A DNA stretch of 64,000 nucleotides from the NCBI GenBank assembly GCA_950295325.1, contig OX485805.1, positions 7,502,501 through 7,566,500 of the forward strand, written 5' to 3'. Below are positions 1 to 12,139 of the stretch, one piece after another; position 1 is the first letter of the stretch; each line of letters begins with the position of its first letter. The notes under the pieces are model-generated. The model saw only the letters and a program-made list of their open reading frames with translations, had not been told where the DNA came from and ran no database searches. A program made the translations under genes and the position numbers. Source of the stretch: Polytrichum commune. Lineage: Eukaryota; Streptophyta; Polytrichopsida; Polytrichales; Polytrichaceae.

Positions 1-1435
1 TATTACGGGAACTTGGACATTTGGAGAATGTAGAATGTACCTTCTTCCCGATGATTATTTGTTGTGTACAGGCTTTGTTTGACAACAATCAACTGAGTAT
101 AAGGAAAATAGTTATTGATAATGAGAGTGAGGTACAATGTAGTCGAAGGTTTCTCAGCTCGTGGCAAGGTTTCCGAGCATGGATTACAATAAATTTTTGG
201 TCATATTTAACCCTGAGAGGACTGGGAGTGTGTTTGTACGGGATACGTGATGGTTTGCACAAGCTCCCAACAATTTCTGGAATACTATTTTATTTGGTCT
301 ATGATAGTGAATCCATATTTAACACACCCTACTGAAGAGAGGCAGTGACAATAAAGTCATGTGATAACGGTATTTTTGATATATTGCTGCATATTCGAGT
401 CTAGGTCATTTATACAAGTTCAAATAATCCTCTAGTTCATTCTACATGTGTATGTTCAATTGGCATCATGCATATGATACATGAGTTAATTTGAGATACT
501 GTCACTTTTGACACTTTTAGCTAAAAGTATCAAGGAGTAATCATAAACCCCTCTGTATGACATCTTGAGGCCCATAATGGGCCTCTTGGACCTTTATGGC
601 CTAAGAATGCGGAGAACGTGAGTGCTCCAACATCATCGTTGATAAGTACGCAGGAGTACATAAGATTAAAATGGCATCAAGTTATGAAGAAATTGTCACA
701 ATATTCGTCAGTTGCTTCTTCATTATCATCCCTCACACTCCAATTCCCATTTTCCAGATTCTTCCTCTACTTAGGTTTGAAGAACTGGTCTTTGAGGTGT
801 GTCAACATTCAAGGGTTTCTATATTCTGGATAGGTCTTCACTACTTTTTCAAACATAATTATAACCCTTTCTCAAAGAGCTATATGTAATCAGTTACTTA
901 TGTTTGTGAGGAGATGTCAGCACTTGTTTGAGCTTCTGACAGCATCAAGTATGTAGATTATGTGTGACATCCAAATTCTGGATGCTCATGCAAGGAAGAC
1001 ATCTTTCCTTCTGGCAGAGACAAAACTTCAAAGTGGAGTAGAGGATCATATATGACCAAATGACGAACTAATTTGCCATTGTCTATATTTCCACAACCGA
1101 GTTGGTTATGAAAACTGGTGGTTTACAAGGGATATACAAATGATAAATGGATAAGTAAATTATAACTTGGAGAGAAGCACTGATAGTACCCCAGAAATGT
1201 GGCGAGAGGGAATGATTGTGTATGAGCATACCAAAAAAGTTGCCCTGAAAAGGTTGCTTTTAGGAGCTGTATCAACACTGAAATCAGCTTTAGAGACCCT
1301 AAATTACGATGGACCTACCATGAACCTGTTGCGGGCAGATTTTATAACATGGATGGTATAATCTCCAACTATGAAATTATAATTATGTGTTCTGATGTGA
1401 AAACCTTGCAAGAACTGAAATCCTTCAATACATAG
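1..1435. other. No recognised gene; upstream region or intron of the PIG-O gene
   Basis: Only short open frames are present (the longest are about 104 residues at 21-335 and 64 residues at 1167-1361), with no family I recognise. The frame at 1167-1361 ends at a GT (ATG then GTATAA) and could be an exon, but nothing supports that. The missing first exon(s) of the PIG-O gene may be here or before the window. Confidence 0.4.
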
Positions 1436-1441
1436 GTACAG

Positions 1442-1584
1442 GTGCTAGTGGAAAGATTCACGGAGGGTGCAGCATTGTTCAAGGTGGAAATACAATTTGC
1501 TCTGTAGACAACACAGCCGAAGGCCTGGAAAATGTTGTGGAAAACAGTCAAGCAGATCAAGTTCCAAGAGATGAAATCCACCAG
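1442..1584 (+). other. Candidate additional 5' exon of the PIG-O gene
   Basis: An open stretch begins after an AG at 1440-1441 (an alternative acceptor AG is at 1434-1435). It ends at CAG before GTCAGA at 1585, in phase 0, which matches the phase-0 start of the exon at 2013. It encodes a polar, Asn/Glu-rich segment (about 47 residues, including SVDNTAEGLENVVENSQADQ). The lumenal region before the catalytic domain is variable in this family, so similarity cannot confirm it. No upstream exon with the expected signal-anchor helix was found. Confidence 0.3.
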
Positions 1585-2012
1585 GTCAGATTGCCAATCC
1601 TGATTCTCTATACTTTTACGAATGCAAGTGAAGAATACTTAAATCCAAGATTGATATTAAACATGGCTAGAATGGTAGGGTCATTGAGAGAGAAAGCCAA
1701 ACGTTTTCCCTTGTAGGTGGATGTGTTAATTTCCTTCAATATGACACAGTGCATTTCCTGAGAAAACTGCTCAAAGGATGATGTAAAACACAATTTACAC
1801 CATACACAATATTCTTGAGGCGTTTGCCCTTGAGCATAAACTAATCTAAATTGTTTGCTGTCTAGCACTTTGACCAAAGTTACGGTTCCAAGGTGGAAAT
1901 CTTTTAAGCTCAAAGCCACGGTTGCGTACATATGTCTGCTAATGTGGGACATTCCCTGTGATTTCACTTAAGTTTCTGGATATTTGAGCATGAGAGACTG
2001 GAGCATTTGCAG

Positions 2013-5000
2013 GCAAAAGTCAGTGAGCCAGCACAAGAAGTCTGCATGCAATGTGATCCTGGGAATCTTGAAAGGAATGGGGAGGATGGTACATGCAAAG
2101 CTGGTCCAAGCAGAGAGTGCTGGACAAAACCTGCTATCAAGCGGGCCATCATCATTATCATTGACGCCTTGAGGTATCTGTCAAGTAGTCCTGCCTGTGG
2201 ATGTTGGATATGTGCAGGTTTTTTGATCAGACACTGCAGCTTGCAAATTGTGATCCTATGAGCTTGTGGTTTACTGCTGATCAATTATCTGACATCTAGT
2301 TTTTAGTAATATAACATGGAAATATATTTCATGATAAAAGCAAGTGGTAGTTTTTTCCTGATGACTGACATTTCCATATCATAAGCAGTCTCATTCTTGG
2401 ATAAGCTCTTGTTAGTTCACACATCTGCTGATCCTGTTCATCCTGGTTTTTGAATAAGACTTGACAATTTCTTTGCTGTAATTTATACTGATAAGGTTTA
2501 GTGGACAGGTTTGACTTTATGGCACCCAGCAGCAATTTTGCTGGAGGTATTGATTCCTCATTGGTCCTTTCAGCATAGTATTAGTCAATGGAAGTGGGTT
2601 ATCTTGCAATTAAGCACTTCAGCTTAGTGAAGTTTCAAAGTGGTTATCATTTTGGTGGGTTCATGTACATTCAAGCTGTCACCAGGGTTGAACATATTCT
2701 CAAAGATTCCTGGTGTTACAATTCTTTCAATTTTGAGAAGACCTTCATTATAGCTGAAAAATAGCTACCTTAAGCAAGGAGAGCATACTAGTATGTTGAC
2801 TATGTTCTTCACATAAATGTTTAGAGCGTCAGCCCTGGATGGACAAGCTGCGGGTGCTACAACAGCTTGCAGAAGAAGAGAGAAGCTCTGCTCGTATATT
2901 TAAGTTTGTGGCTGATCCTCCCACTACCACTCTGCAGCGTCTTAAGGTATGTTTGCTCAACAAGTTTTTTTTAAAAATAGAGTTAATTGCATTCTATAGT
3001 AATCATAACTGGTAGAAGTTGGCTCAGTGCTTGAGGGTGAGTTAGTGAGGTGACTGGAGCATAAAGGGAAGCATGCCTACCAAGTGTATGGAGTGTCTGT
3101 AAGTAGACAAAGTGTTCAAACACATCTTACCTGTTGACATGCCAACCATTTCTTGAAAGAGTTCACATATGCCTGACCATTAAATGCTCTATGTTCTGCA
3201 TATTTGTAGTATCATCACCATTTGTCATAATGCAAATTGTAGGGCTTGACAACTGGAGGATTGCCTACGTTTGTGGATATTGGGCACAGCTTTGGGGCTC
3301 CAGCAATTGTGGAAGACAACCTAATTTCCCAGGTAGCATCTGCTTTATCTATCCCTACCTTTTACTGGGTCTCATTGACCTTCTTGGTAGCCATTTGAAA
3401 TTTTACAAATAGCAATAGCAGTACCAGAAATTGTACACGATTATGATGGAGGACAATCATGTAAGCACGATTCAGCTACAGTTTGACAAGTTTACCATTG
3501 AATGCTGTAGCATACTTGGTGAAGAAACTCACAAGGCATATCACAGTTTTGTGAGGTCTTCATTCAGCAGTTCCAGTTTGAGAATCATAACCACTCATGT
3601 GATCTCTCCCAGCATATCTAACTGGCTTTCCTCAACCTGAATTCTTATTGGTTTCTCATTTCTTGCATGTGCAATATATGCTCCCAGAAATGTTGTATTT
3701 TTACAATGGACGATGTGGATCCTCATGATAACCCTTCATTTTTATTATATTCCATTGCTTGAATGGAAATAAATTTTGGTCAGTGATGAACAATTAAGAT
3801 AAAAGCAATGAGCCTTAGAATAAATAATCATTCAACTGTTCTATTGACATATTTCTAATATGTATTGAATGCTTCGAGAATCAGAGTAAGTGCTGAAAAG
3901 TATTGTGAGTAATGTGAAACTTACTAGGAAGGACTTTGCAATTTCAAGTGACATGTATGGTTGTTAAAGTTTAGAAGTTTCATTTAGCTAGTGTAGGTGC
4001 TAAATTGTTTTGCACAAAGGTGGGTCAATGATTTGTGAGTTATTTTCTCCAGGGTGAGACAGTTTCTGTTTCATTTATGGTTTTATTGTACTGCAGCTTG
4101 TGAGAAACGGAAAGAAGGTTCGTATGATGGGGGACGACACGTGGATGAAGCTCTTTCCCTCTCATTTCTCGGTGGCTCACCCATTTGACTCCTTTAATGT
4201 TAAAGATCTACACACTGTAAGCTTTCCTCTTGTGCAGTTTTTGGGGATCATCCTGCCCTATAATGCAACTCCATTAATGCAACTAAAGAGTGATGAGTTT
4301 GTATCAAGCACTATATTTGGAGTTCCTTGAAATTTGATCACAAATGAAGTTGCTAAGACTTTTAACAACTTCATCTTAAAGGTCTGAAGCCTTCGTTCTG
4401 TATTCCTGTAAATTTTGTTTGAGCTTCCCATCCTAACAAATGAGTCAGGTGAACATGTCAAATTCACTGCACTTACTAAGTGCTCAACGTGGACTGGGAG
4501 CAGGTGGATGATGGAGTAATCAGTGAGATATACCCAGCTTTGCAGCAACCAGACTGGAATGTGTTGATAGCTCATTTTCTTGGCGTGGTACTTCTCTCAA
4601 TACCAGGCACGCTAGCTCTGCCATGATGCCCAATACTCTTGCGTACCTCATAGACTTTCAAGAACACCATGAATACATGCCACCCTTACAGGATTCAATC
4701 TCCTTTTAGAAGAACATATCTCAACACTGAAAGTTTGATTGTAGACCGAGCTTGTGGTGAATGTACTGTTAAATGTGCATGTATTAGCAGCCACGACCAT
4801 CACTGGAAATGAGTTACAAAAGAGCAGGAATTGCTGGAGATTGCAGAAGTATTGGGTTGTTTACAAGAGAGTTTATTTCTACAACTGGGTGTCAGCCATT
4901 GGAGCTGAAATTACAAAAAAATGATTATCATACTTCAATTATAATCGAAACATGCATCAAAATGTCACATTGTTTGTAATTGTGTTAAATCCTAGTAGTA

Positions 5001-8000
5001 TGTACCTTCGATTTCCTACTTTCAAGTTTCAGTGCAAGTACAGGGTGTTATTAGCCAGTTATTCTCAAATTTATCCTCCTATTTTTCACAGGACCATGTG
5101 GGACACATATTTGGTGTCGAGTCACCTCTGATGGTTGAAAAGCTGGAGCAATATAACAGAGTGATTGAGGTGTAATTTCTTTCCACTTTGTTCCTCTTGT
5201 TTCAGAGCTATTGTGAAGGACTACCTTGTAAACAAGGTGGGTAACCCTGAATGGTTAGATTCATACATGTTTATAATGTGGTATATTCTCCTTGAAGGCC
5301 TTTTGACATTCATTTAGGAATCACGGATCTCTTTGACTCTCCAGACCTCAGCCAGTCTGTTCTCTCCGTTGCCATTTGAAAGCACACGGGCAAAACTTAG
5401 CAGGGCAAGCAATACTTTATTTGTTCTTTGGTTCATTCTGTAAGCAAACAAGGTCCAGTAGATTCTGTTTCAGTGAAGTTCTCTCTTCTGTTTTGAGACA
5501 GTTGTTGATGGTTAAACCTTGATGTGTTTCATGCATAACAGGAGATTGTGGCCGTCCTCAAGAATGAATCTGGGCCCGGGGGTTTGCATGAGGATACCAT
5601 GTTAATTGTTCTAGGTGACCATGGCCAGACCTTGCATGGAGACCATGGTGGTGGCACCTCAGAGGAGGTTTGTTTTGTTCTCATGCATGACTGCTCCTTG
5701 AAGAGCTCAATGCTTACTGTGGTTATATGACATGTGATATCTTGTCGCAGATGGAATCTATTGGTACATGCATCAGTAGTTACAAGTTTTATCAAGGTTA
5801 TTTGAAACATGCTTGAAAGTTGAGAATTTCATTCTCATGCCCTCTTTCTTCCACTGCATAAAAATTAGAGCCCCACAGAGTTATCTTATGTCATACTTTC
5901 AAATGTCATTCTTTGGTGGCATTATTTGTCAATTTTCCTGTTTTCAGTTTCTAGTTTCTTCCTCATACAGAGTATGGGTCGACTTGGCAGGTGGAGACAG
6001 CCTTGTTTGCATTGGGTCTACGCACTCCACCAGATATATTACCAATAGATCTGCAGTCTTCTACATGCAATAGGAATGTGGTAAGCTGCCATATATTCTT
6101 GGTGGATGTATTATTATGAGACAGTTGCTATATCAAACTCTTTTCAGCCCAGAATATATTTGATTGTATATGAGCCCAAGATTTGTCTTCTTAATAACTG
6201 AGCTATGTATTTACAAACATGGAGACAACCTTTTGTTTGTGATCAGGAGTGCAAAACAAATCAAAGTCAACCTATCACGACTTTCCCCCAGGTTCTCTTC
6301 AAATGCTTAGCTCTATTTCCTTACCTCAATATTGTGTGAAAGGAGAGTTGCTGTACTGGACTTTGTCATGTTCTAGTTTCAGTTACTATGTGACTTTTTT
6401 AAATGCTGAAAAATGCCAATGAGACCTGATGGTGTGATGTGGAGAATGGCAGTTGGACTTCGCTGCAACTATGTCAGCTCTTCTGGGTGTGCCATTTCCC
6501 TATGGCAGGTTAGTGAAGTATGCAGTCAAAAGCAAGTCTTGCATATCCATGCTAGGGCTAAGTTGCTTGGACATATTTTCTATCTCAAGTGCTATGGGAC
6601 ATTCATGAGTTGATATTGTGCATTCAAAGTATTAGAAACTTGGTGGGGTGCTCATATTTTGACCTTGTGTTTCCCTTCTCTGGTGTTTTTGGGCTGCACA
6701 TCACATTGTGTTGTCCACCTAATTGAATTTTTTTATTAAAAAACTGAGAACTGCCAACCAAATGTCACTGAGTTTAAAAAGATTATTCAACTAAACGCTC
6801 AAAACTGCTACACATTTTTAGTACTCTAGAGCTTTTGTACATTTTCTAAAAAAACTGTCAAAATGGTGGAATCTTCATAAGACTTGCAGGTTTTTGTCGA
6901 AACTTGATCTGGTACTTGAATAGCAAGGGGTGTCTGAAATGGACATTTGATATGATAATTTGTACTGCTAGGAGCTGCTGATGCTGGCAATCATGTCACA
7001 CATTTTTTTCTAGTTTGGAAGAGGAAACTGTTGGAGATTTGCTGCATCTAATGGGAAGGAGGAATTCCTTCAATGCGGTACTAGTATTGTATCTTGATAG
7101 AGCAGACATATATTATGTTCGTTTAGGTGGTGACTATATTAAGAGAACATGAGTTTGTAAGTCTTGAAAGGGTGGACAGGGTCCAGATTACATTCTGTAG
7201 ATGTATGGACGAAAAGTTATTTATGAAGCTTACTGATCTTCCTGTCCTCTGTCATGGTTTCCATACTTTATCCTGATTTTCATTGACGGTTTCTACTTTG
7301 CAGCGTCGGACGCGTGAACACAGAGCTCTATGCTTTAGCAGCTGCTACTTGGCCCGCAGCAGATCAATCAAGTAAATCCTTGGTCTGGGACTGGATGGAT
7401 GGATATAATGACGTGCTGTGTATTAATAGCTGGCAGGTACCTCATGAGCTCCATGACATATGCTCTCATGGCAATTGACCCCTAATTACCTATACTCTGG
7501 TTAATCAATCCGGAAAGGGTTAGAAATTTGTGGCTAATAATGCATTCATCTGGATATTTTGTGCATTGATTCTTTATCCTAGTAACTGAGATGTTAACTC
7601 TGCATGTGAAAAGGAATCAAATAATTTGGAACCCGTTGGACAGATTCTAAGATAATGAAAAAGCACTGTGTGTAGCTTGCAGTCAATGGTCCCTGAATGT
7701 ATGCATGCTATGGGATTCCCTCATAGTGCATAGTGTGAAAATCTACGTTAGAATGTTGTATGCTTACTTGATGCTCTTTGTAACAGATCAAACGATATCT
7801 GGATGCTTACTCTGCATCCAGTATAAGGGGATTCCCAGCAGCAGATCTCGCACATGTTCAAAGCTTATATGCAAAGGCCCAGCTTGCGTTGGAACATTCA
7901 GATAGTCCTCAAAACAATCCAAGTCCTTCAGATTCTGATTCTATTAAGATCAGGGATTTAGAAAGTGAATGGAGCACAAGCCGGACCGAAAGACTAAAAG

Positions 8001-11000
8001 GTTACTTGGAGTATTTGCTTGCAGCAGCAAGTCTGGCACGTGCACAATGGACGCAGTTTGGGGACGAGTGGATGGCCTTAGGACTTATCCTTCTGGTAAT
8101 GTCTGTAGTAGTTCATGCAGTTGCCCTCAGGAGAGCCTTACGGCTCGCACATAGAGCACAGATGGATGTGGAGGGAGATTCTGATGAGCAGAGCTATTTC
8201 CAGGAGCTGTTCCCTTTCAAGCAGATGTTATTGGGTTGTGGAGTTGCGGCAGCAATTGTTGCAGGTTAGTGAGAACAAAAGCTTCCTTGCCATCAAGCAT
8301 ATTACTCTTTTTGAGCTGCATTTAAGACTGCCTGCTTGCTTTTCTAATACGACAGTTTCAGGCTGAATATAGTCTAGAACTTCCTTACATCTATTATCAA
8401 ATTGGTGACAATCAGGGTCTACATTGTTTTGAAGCATTTGGGGGCCCTTGGTAATGGACATGATGTATTGCATCCTGATATTTGTAGAAGTGAATAAACT
8501 AATTAGGAGACATCCTCAATATGTGATTTTCGATGCATAATGCAGTACATCAATCTGATAATCAAGAGAAAGGTCTTCTAACACAAAGCCCCAAAATGTC
8601 ACATCCAGGCTCTATTTTCCGTGTATGGGCTTTGAAATCATTGAACATGTATTGAAACTTTGTGCAGGTGTTGCCAGGATTTATCAGCTACTGCCAACAT
8701 GGATACACTCTGCAGCATTAAGTTCCATCATTACTGAAGAGTCAAATATTTTTATTCCAGCAGCAATTTTGATTGCATCTGTTATTTCATACATTATTCC
8801 TATCTCCAATCATAGAGCAGTCCAAGTGAAGCAAAATAACCTTGGAAAAACAGAAACTACTGGTGCTGTGTCCTGTGTACCAGATGTGAAGTCATATGCT
8901 GCAATCCTTTTTGTGTGCCTGCATGCTTGTGGCCTTCTATCAAATAGCTATATCAGTGAGTTCTCTTACCTTAACCATTGGACTCTTGGAAGTCTGCTAT
9001 TTTGGATGCTGATCTAGGAAGAAAGAGGATGCACAGAAGATCCCTTATTTATATTAAACCAGCGCTTGTAATTCTGCTGGCCCATCACGTTGGATAATCA
9101 AGGCAGTCTTACTTGTTGATGCATAACTTGGTAGTTTTTGCTGTGAAGAAATTTATGACCTCTGAAAGGCCTTGGTTTATCTAAATCAGGCTTTAAAGTG
9201 TTTATTGAAATGTTTGTATGGTTATGTGGAGTCAGTGTTGGAAGGACAAGTTGTCTGCTTCCTGCTGTCCACATCAGGCATCCTTTACTTACGGCGTGCC
9301 CTTCAAACTGGGTCTAAAATACCTCAGGTATTTTGTCAATTTTCAGTAACTTGCATGTTGACCCAGTGACATTGGTAATTTCCTGTTCTTGAAAATATGG
9401 TGGATTTAGTTGTATGATAGTATATATTTAGATGCATGTTTCTTTTATATAAAAAGGGTATGAAGCAATATTCCTGTGGCTTATCCTGTTGTGATCTTCA
9501 GTACATATTTGTGGACAACTATGTCTCAATCGTAGTGAAATGAAGCAAGCCAGAATTGCATCTATCTGTCATCCAGTATGTTGCTGTATGACCCTGATCA
9601 TGAACAATCAAGTGGTATTCTACTAGCCACCATGTGGACAAGGCTTTTGAAGTCATGTGGGTTTTCACCACCAATGTACTATTTAAATGATATATGCTGC
9701 TTGTGATGTTTGTCCAGGCTCTTCTTTTTTTGCTACTCAACAGCGGAATGGCTAGTGTTGGACTTGTTGAGATTTTCAAGGACCCAGCAACGGCTGCAGG
9801 CCCTGCTCTAAGAGATGACTACTTCCCTGCCTCCTATTCCCCCAAGCTCTTTTTCACCCTTTCATTCATAGCCCTGACCACCACAGTACTGCCTCTTTCT
9901 TCTCTTGCATGGCTCATACTGAGACATGCTCGGAAACTCTTTCTATTCCGTAGCCTCTATTGGGCCATAGCTGTCAGTGTTCCTCTAGCCTACTCCCTTC
10001 TAGTCATTCACTGGTTTACTATGGATCTAGCCTCATCTGTGGTGATGCAGATCCCACAACCCTTCAAGGAGTTCTCTCGATTAGTTTGCCCCCAGATGGT
10101 CTATTCGATAAGTTTGATTCTTCTGATTTTCACAGCTATAGTAATGACATTGAATACACGTCAAGCTGAGTGTTTGCCATATGGAAAACGTCTTGCCGAA
10201 GGGATTGTGTCAATGCTAGCAGGCTTGAGTGGAACCATCATACTTCTGCTTGGAAGGAAAGGCCCAACAATTGTGTTACTTGCTGTACTTGAAGGTATGT
10301 GGACTATATCAGCAGTGTTTCTTTTATTCATTGCTTCTACGCTCTTTGTGATGCAAGCCTGTGTCACTTCAATTTTGAAAAAAATGACGTTGAAATATAT
10401 TTGCTTCCCTTGGTTTGTACCAGTATGGTGTCTGCTGGATTTGCAAAGGCTGGGGTCCTCTGACCAAATTAGAGAAGAGTCAGACAATGAAGGCTCCAAG
10501 AAAGAAGTCTCTTCAAGTAGGAAGGATTCTGGGTCGTTCTTTTCAGCAGCAGTTGACTGGAATTTGGTTGCTGTCCAACTTTTCTTCTGCACTGGCCACA
10601 GGTTTGCACCACTATTTGTTGTTATTGCAGTACAAAGGGTTATAATGTAGGATGAGTCCCTTTGAGACAATGATTTTTTTTGCAATTTCAGGGGTAGAGT
10701 AATTATTATATTGTTGTATTGGAAAGTACACAAGGTTATGAAAGTCATTCTTATTCCATACTGAATGATGGCATCACCCTGGGGGTAATTTCAGATGTAC
10801 TTTCGATGGTCTTCACTATACAGCAGCTTTTATTGGGTAACTATACAACTCACTCTTATAAGTATACCCATCTTTTCAAGTTTGTTGCAGACTTCCATGT
10901 GTTTCTTTACAAGTGAGAAATATTGTGCTTGCCATTTGCCACAGCTTATACACACTAGCTGATAAATTTGGGTGCAAGCATTAGCATTAAGCTTAGTATT

Positions 11001-12139
11001 GAGCTTATATCATGACTGCATTGTTGTTCCATGTTAGGCCGCATTTCTAGAATTTTTTCTAAGTTTACGTGCACTCCATGCACCACTTCACTAACTGCTT
11101 CGCTTTGGTTCATTGCAGGTTTGATGAATTCTATTTTTACAGACAAGGTGCACTTCTAGCTGCTGACACATTTGGCTCTTCTCACATACTTCCTGTTATT
11201 GGGCTCCCTCTTTTGGTAACGGCTGTTGTGGTTGGAACATCACAACCCCCCCGAGCCTCCCACTTAGCAGAAGACAAGTTCTTCTCACTTGAAATTGCCA
11301 AGGTGAGTTGGTTGACAATTCTATGCCCTTTGGCAGAGATGATGCGTTGTATGTTTATTTTTGCCCAATTCAAGATGACAGCCACCTTAATCCTCAAAGG
11401 ACCAAGGGGCTCAATGTAGAAAACCTACATACACAAGTTCTATGACCCTCACCAAGTCTTAAAAATATAAAGAATAATTATTTCTGGGTTCGAAACTTTA
11501 TTTAGTACATTGTTCTATGTTGAGGAAAATGTATAAATATACTTACATGTGACGTTGGTGATCATAATACTAAGGACGTTTTTGCATTCAAGGGCACCCA
11601 TGCCACATGTATTTGCTCCTCCTGGTGTATGCATATCCAATTGCTAAATTTGAGTTATTGGGACCAAACAAATGCTTGCCTTATAGAATCTTAACAAGTT
11701 TGAGTTCTGCAGGCATACATTTCATATGGTCTGGTTCGATCAATTCTAGCTACAGTGACAACAGCCTGTGTTGCTTTGCAACGGCGGCATCTAATGGTAA
11801 GTTTCTTCGATTCGTTCTATTATTTGTGTCATGGCATTTTCTTGATAACTGCTCACCATAGTGAGGTAAATGTTTTTGCTAAGATGTCATCACTAAATTT
11901 TTTCACGTAAAGATTCTGGGAACCCCTCGTAGAGTTGCTGAAGCTGTCGACAGCCTTTGAAGATTTTATGCATCAAACAAACTGTTACTTACTAGCTTCT
12001 TGATGAATTGCAGGTTTGGGGTCTATTTGCACCAAAGTATGTGTTTGATGCACTGGGTCTACTTGTTATTGACGTTTTTATTGTCATCACAGTGAGCTTC
12101 TATTTTTCTTTTCTTCCTAGGAGACCAAGGAGAACATAA
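2013..12139 (+). CDS. PIGO: GPI ethanolamine phosphate transferase 3 (PIG-O family), 5' end not found
   Basis: Adds ethanolamine phosphate to the third mannose of GPI anchors in the ER membrane. Exons read by hand: 2013-2173, 2509-2546, 2825-2946, 3243-3332, 4097-4216, 4504-4587, 5092-5169, 5542-5667, 5991-6080, 6247-6291, 6453-6508, 7304-7436, 7787-8264, 8668-8955, 9236-9327, 9718-10601, 10795-10836, 11119-11302, 11713-11796, 12014-12139. All introns are GT-AG and phases agree; the sum is 3321 nt (1106 residues plus TAA). Alkaline-phosphatase-fold motifs appear in family order: [30 protein letters not shown] (the Thr of LTTG is the expected nucleophile), GDDTW, HFLGVDHVGH, and GDHGQT followed by [10 protein letters not shown]. 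Exons from 7787 on encode about a dozen hydrophobic segments. The C-terminal part keeps the family pattern [16 protein letters not shown] before the last membrane span. The human protein has about 1089 residues, so here only the N-terminal anchor and start are missing. They lie upstream in the window unrecognised, or beyond it. The family call is very secure; single splice sites are less so. Confidence 0.93.
2509..2546 (+). other. PIGO: 38-nt microexon of the PIG-O gene
   Basis: Encodes the bridge from the metal-binding IDALR motif to the ER(Q)PWMDK segment and reads [12 protein letters not shown]. It is flanked by AG at 2507-2508 and GT at 2547-2548. Its length (2 mod 3) exactly repairs the phase gap between the exon ending at 2173 (phase 2) and the exon starting at 2825. 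The family has FDF directly after DALR, so the protein requires this segment. Confidence 0.88.
10795..10836 (+). other. PIGO: 42-nt microexon of the PIG-O gene
   Basis: Lies between the 884-nt exon ending TGH(R) at 10601 and the exon starting at 11119 with (G)FDEF. It reads [14 protein letters not shown], the expected short loop after the conserved TGH in this family. AG at 10793-10794 and GT at 10837-10838 flank it, and both phases fit. Reading straight through the 10601 donor instead gives a stop at about 10648 and loses the conserved loop. Confidence 0.9.
11385..11615 (+). repeat. Dispersed repeat copy inside a PIG-O intron (also at 47640-47870)
   Basis: The intron 11303-11712 contains a stretch that aligns with 47640-47870 in the same orientation. 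Shared blocks include CCTCACCAAGTCT, AAATGTGACATTGATGG/ACATGTGACGTTGGTGA and TTGCATTCAAGGGCACC/TTACATTCAAAGGCACC. The intergenic copy is part of the repeat-rich 47-kb area, so the intron has probably taken up a mobile or duplicated fragment. Ends are not defined. Confidence 0.55.

Noticed and set aside
1167-1361. 64-codon frame ending at a GT
   Set aside because: No acceptor or partner exon fits, and no PIG-O or other family match. Listed only as an uncertain stretch.
5209-5239. Possible extra PIG-O exon (AG before, GT after, 31 nt)
   Set aside because: Inclusion shifts the frame, and the neighbouring exons already join into the expected protein (NRVIE-EIVAVL).
10161-10748. 195-codon minus-strand frame
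   Set aside because: Antisense shadow of the large PIG-O exon 9718-10601, which has strong protein similarity.
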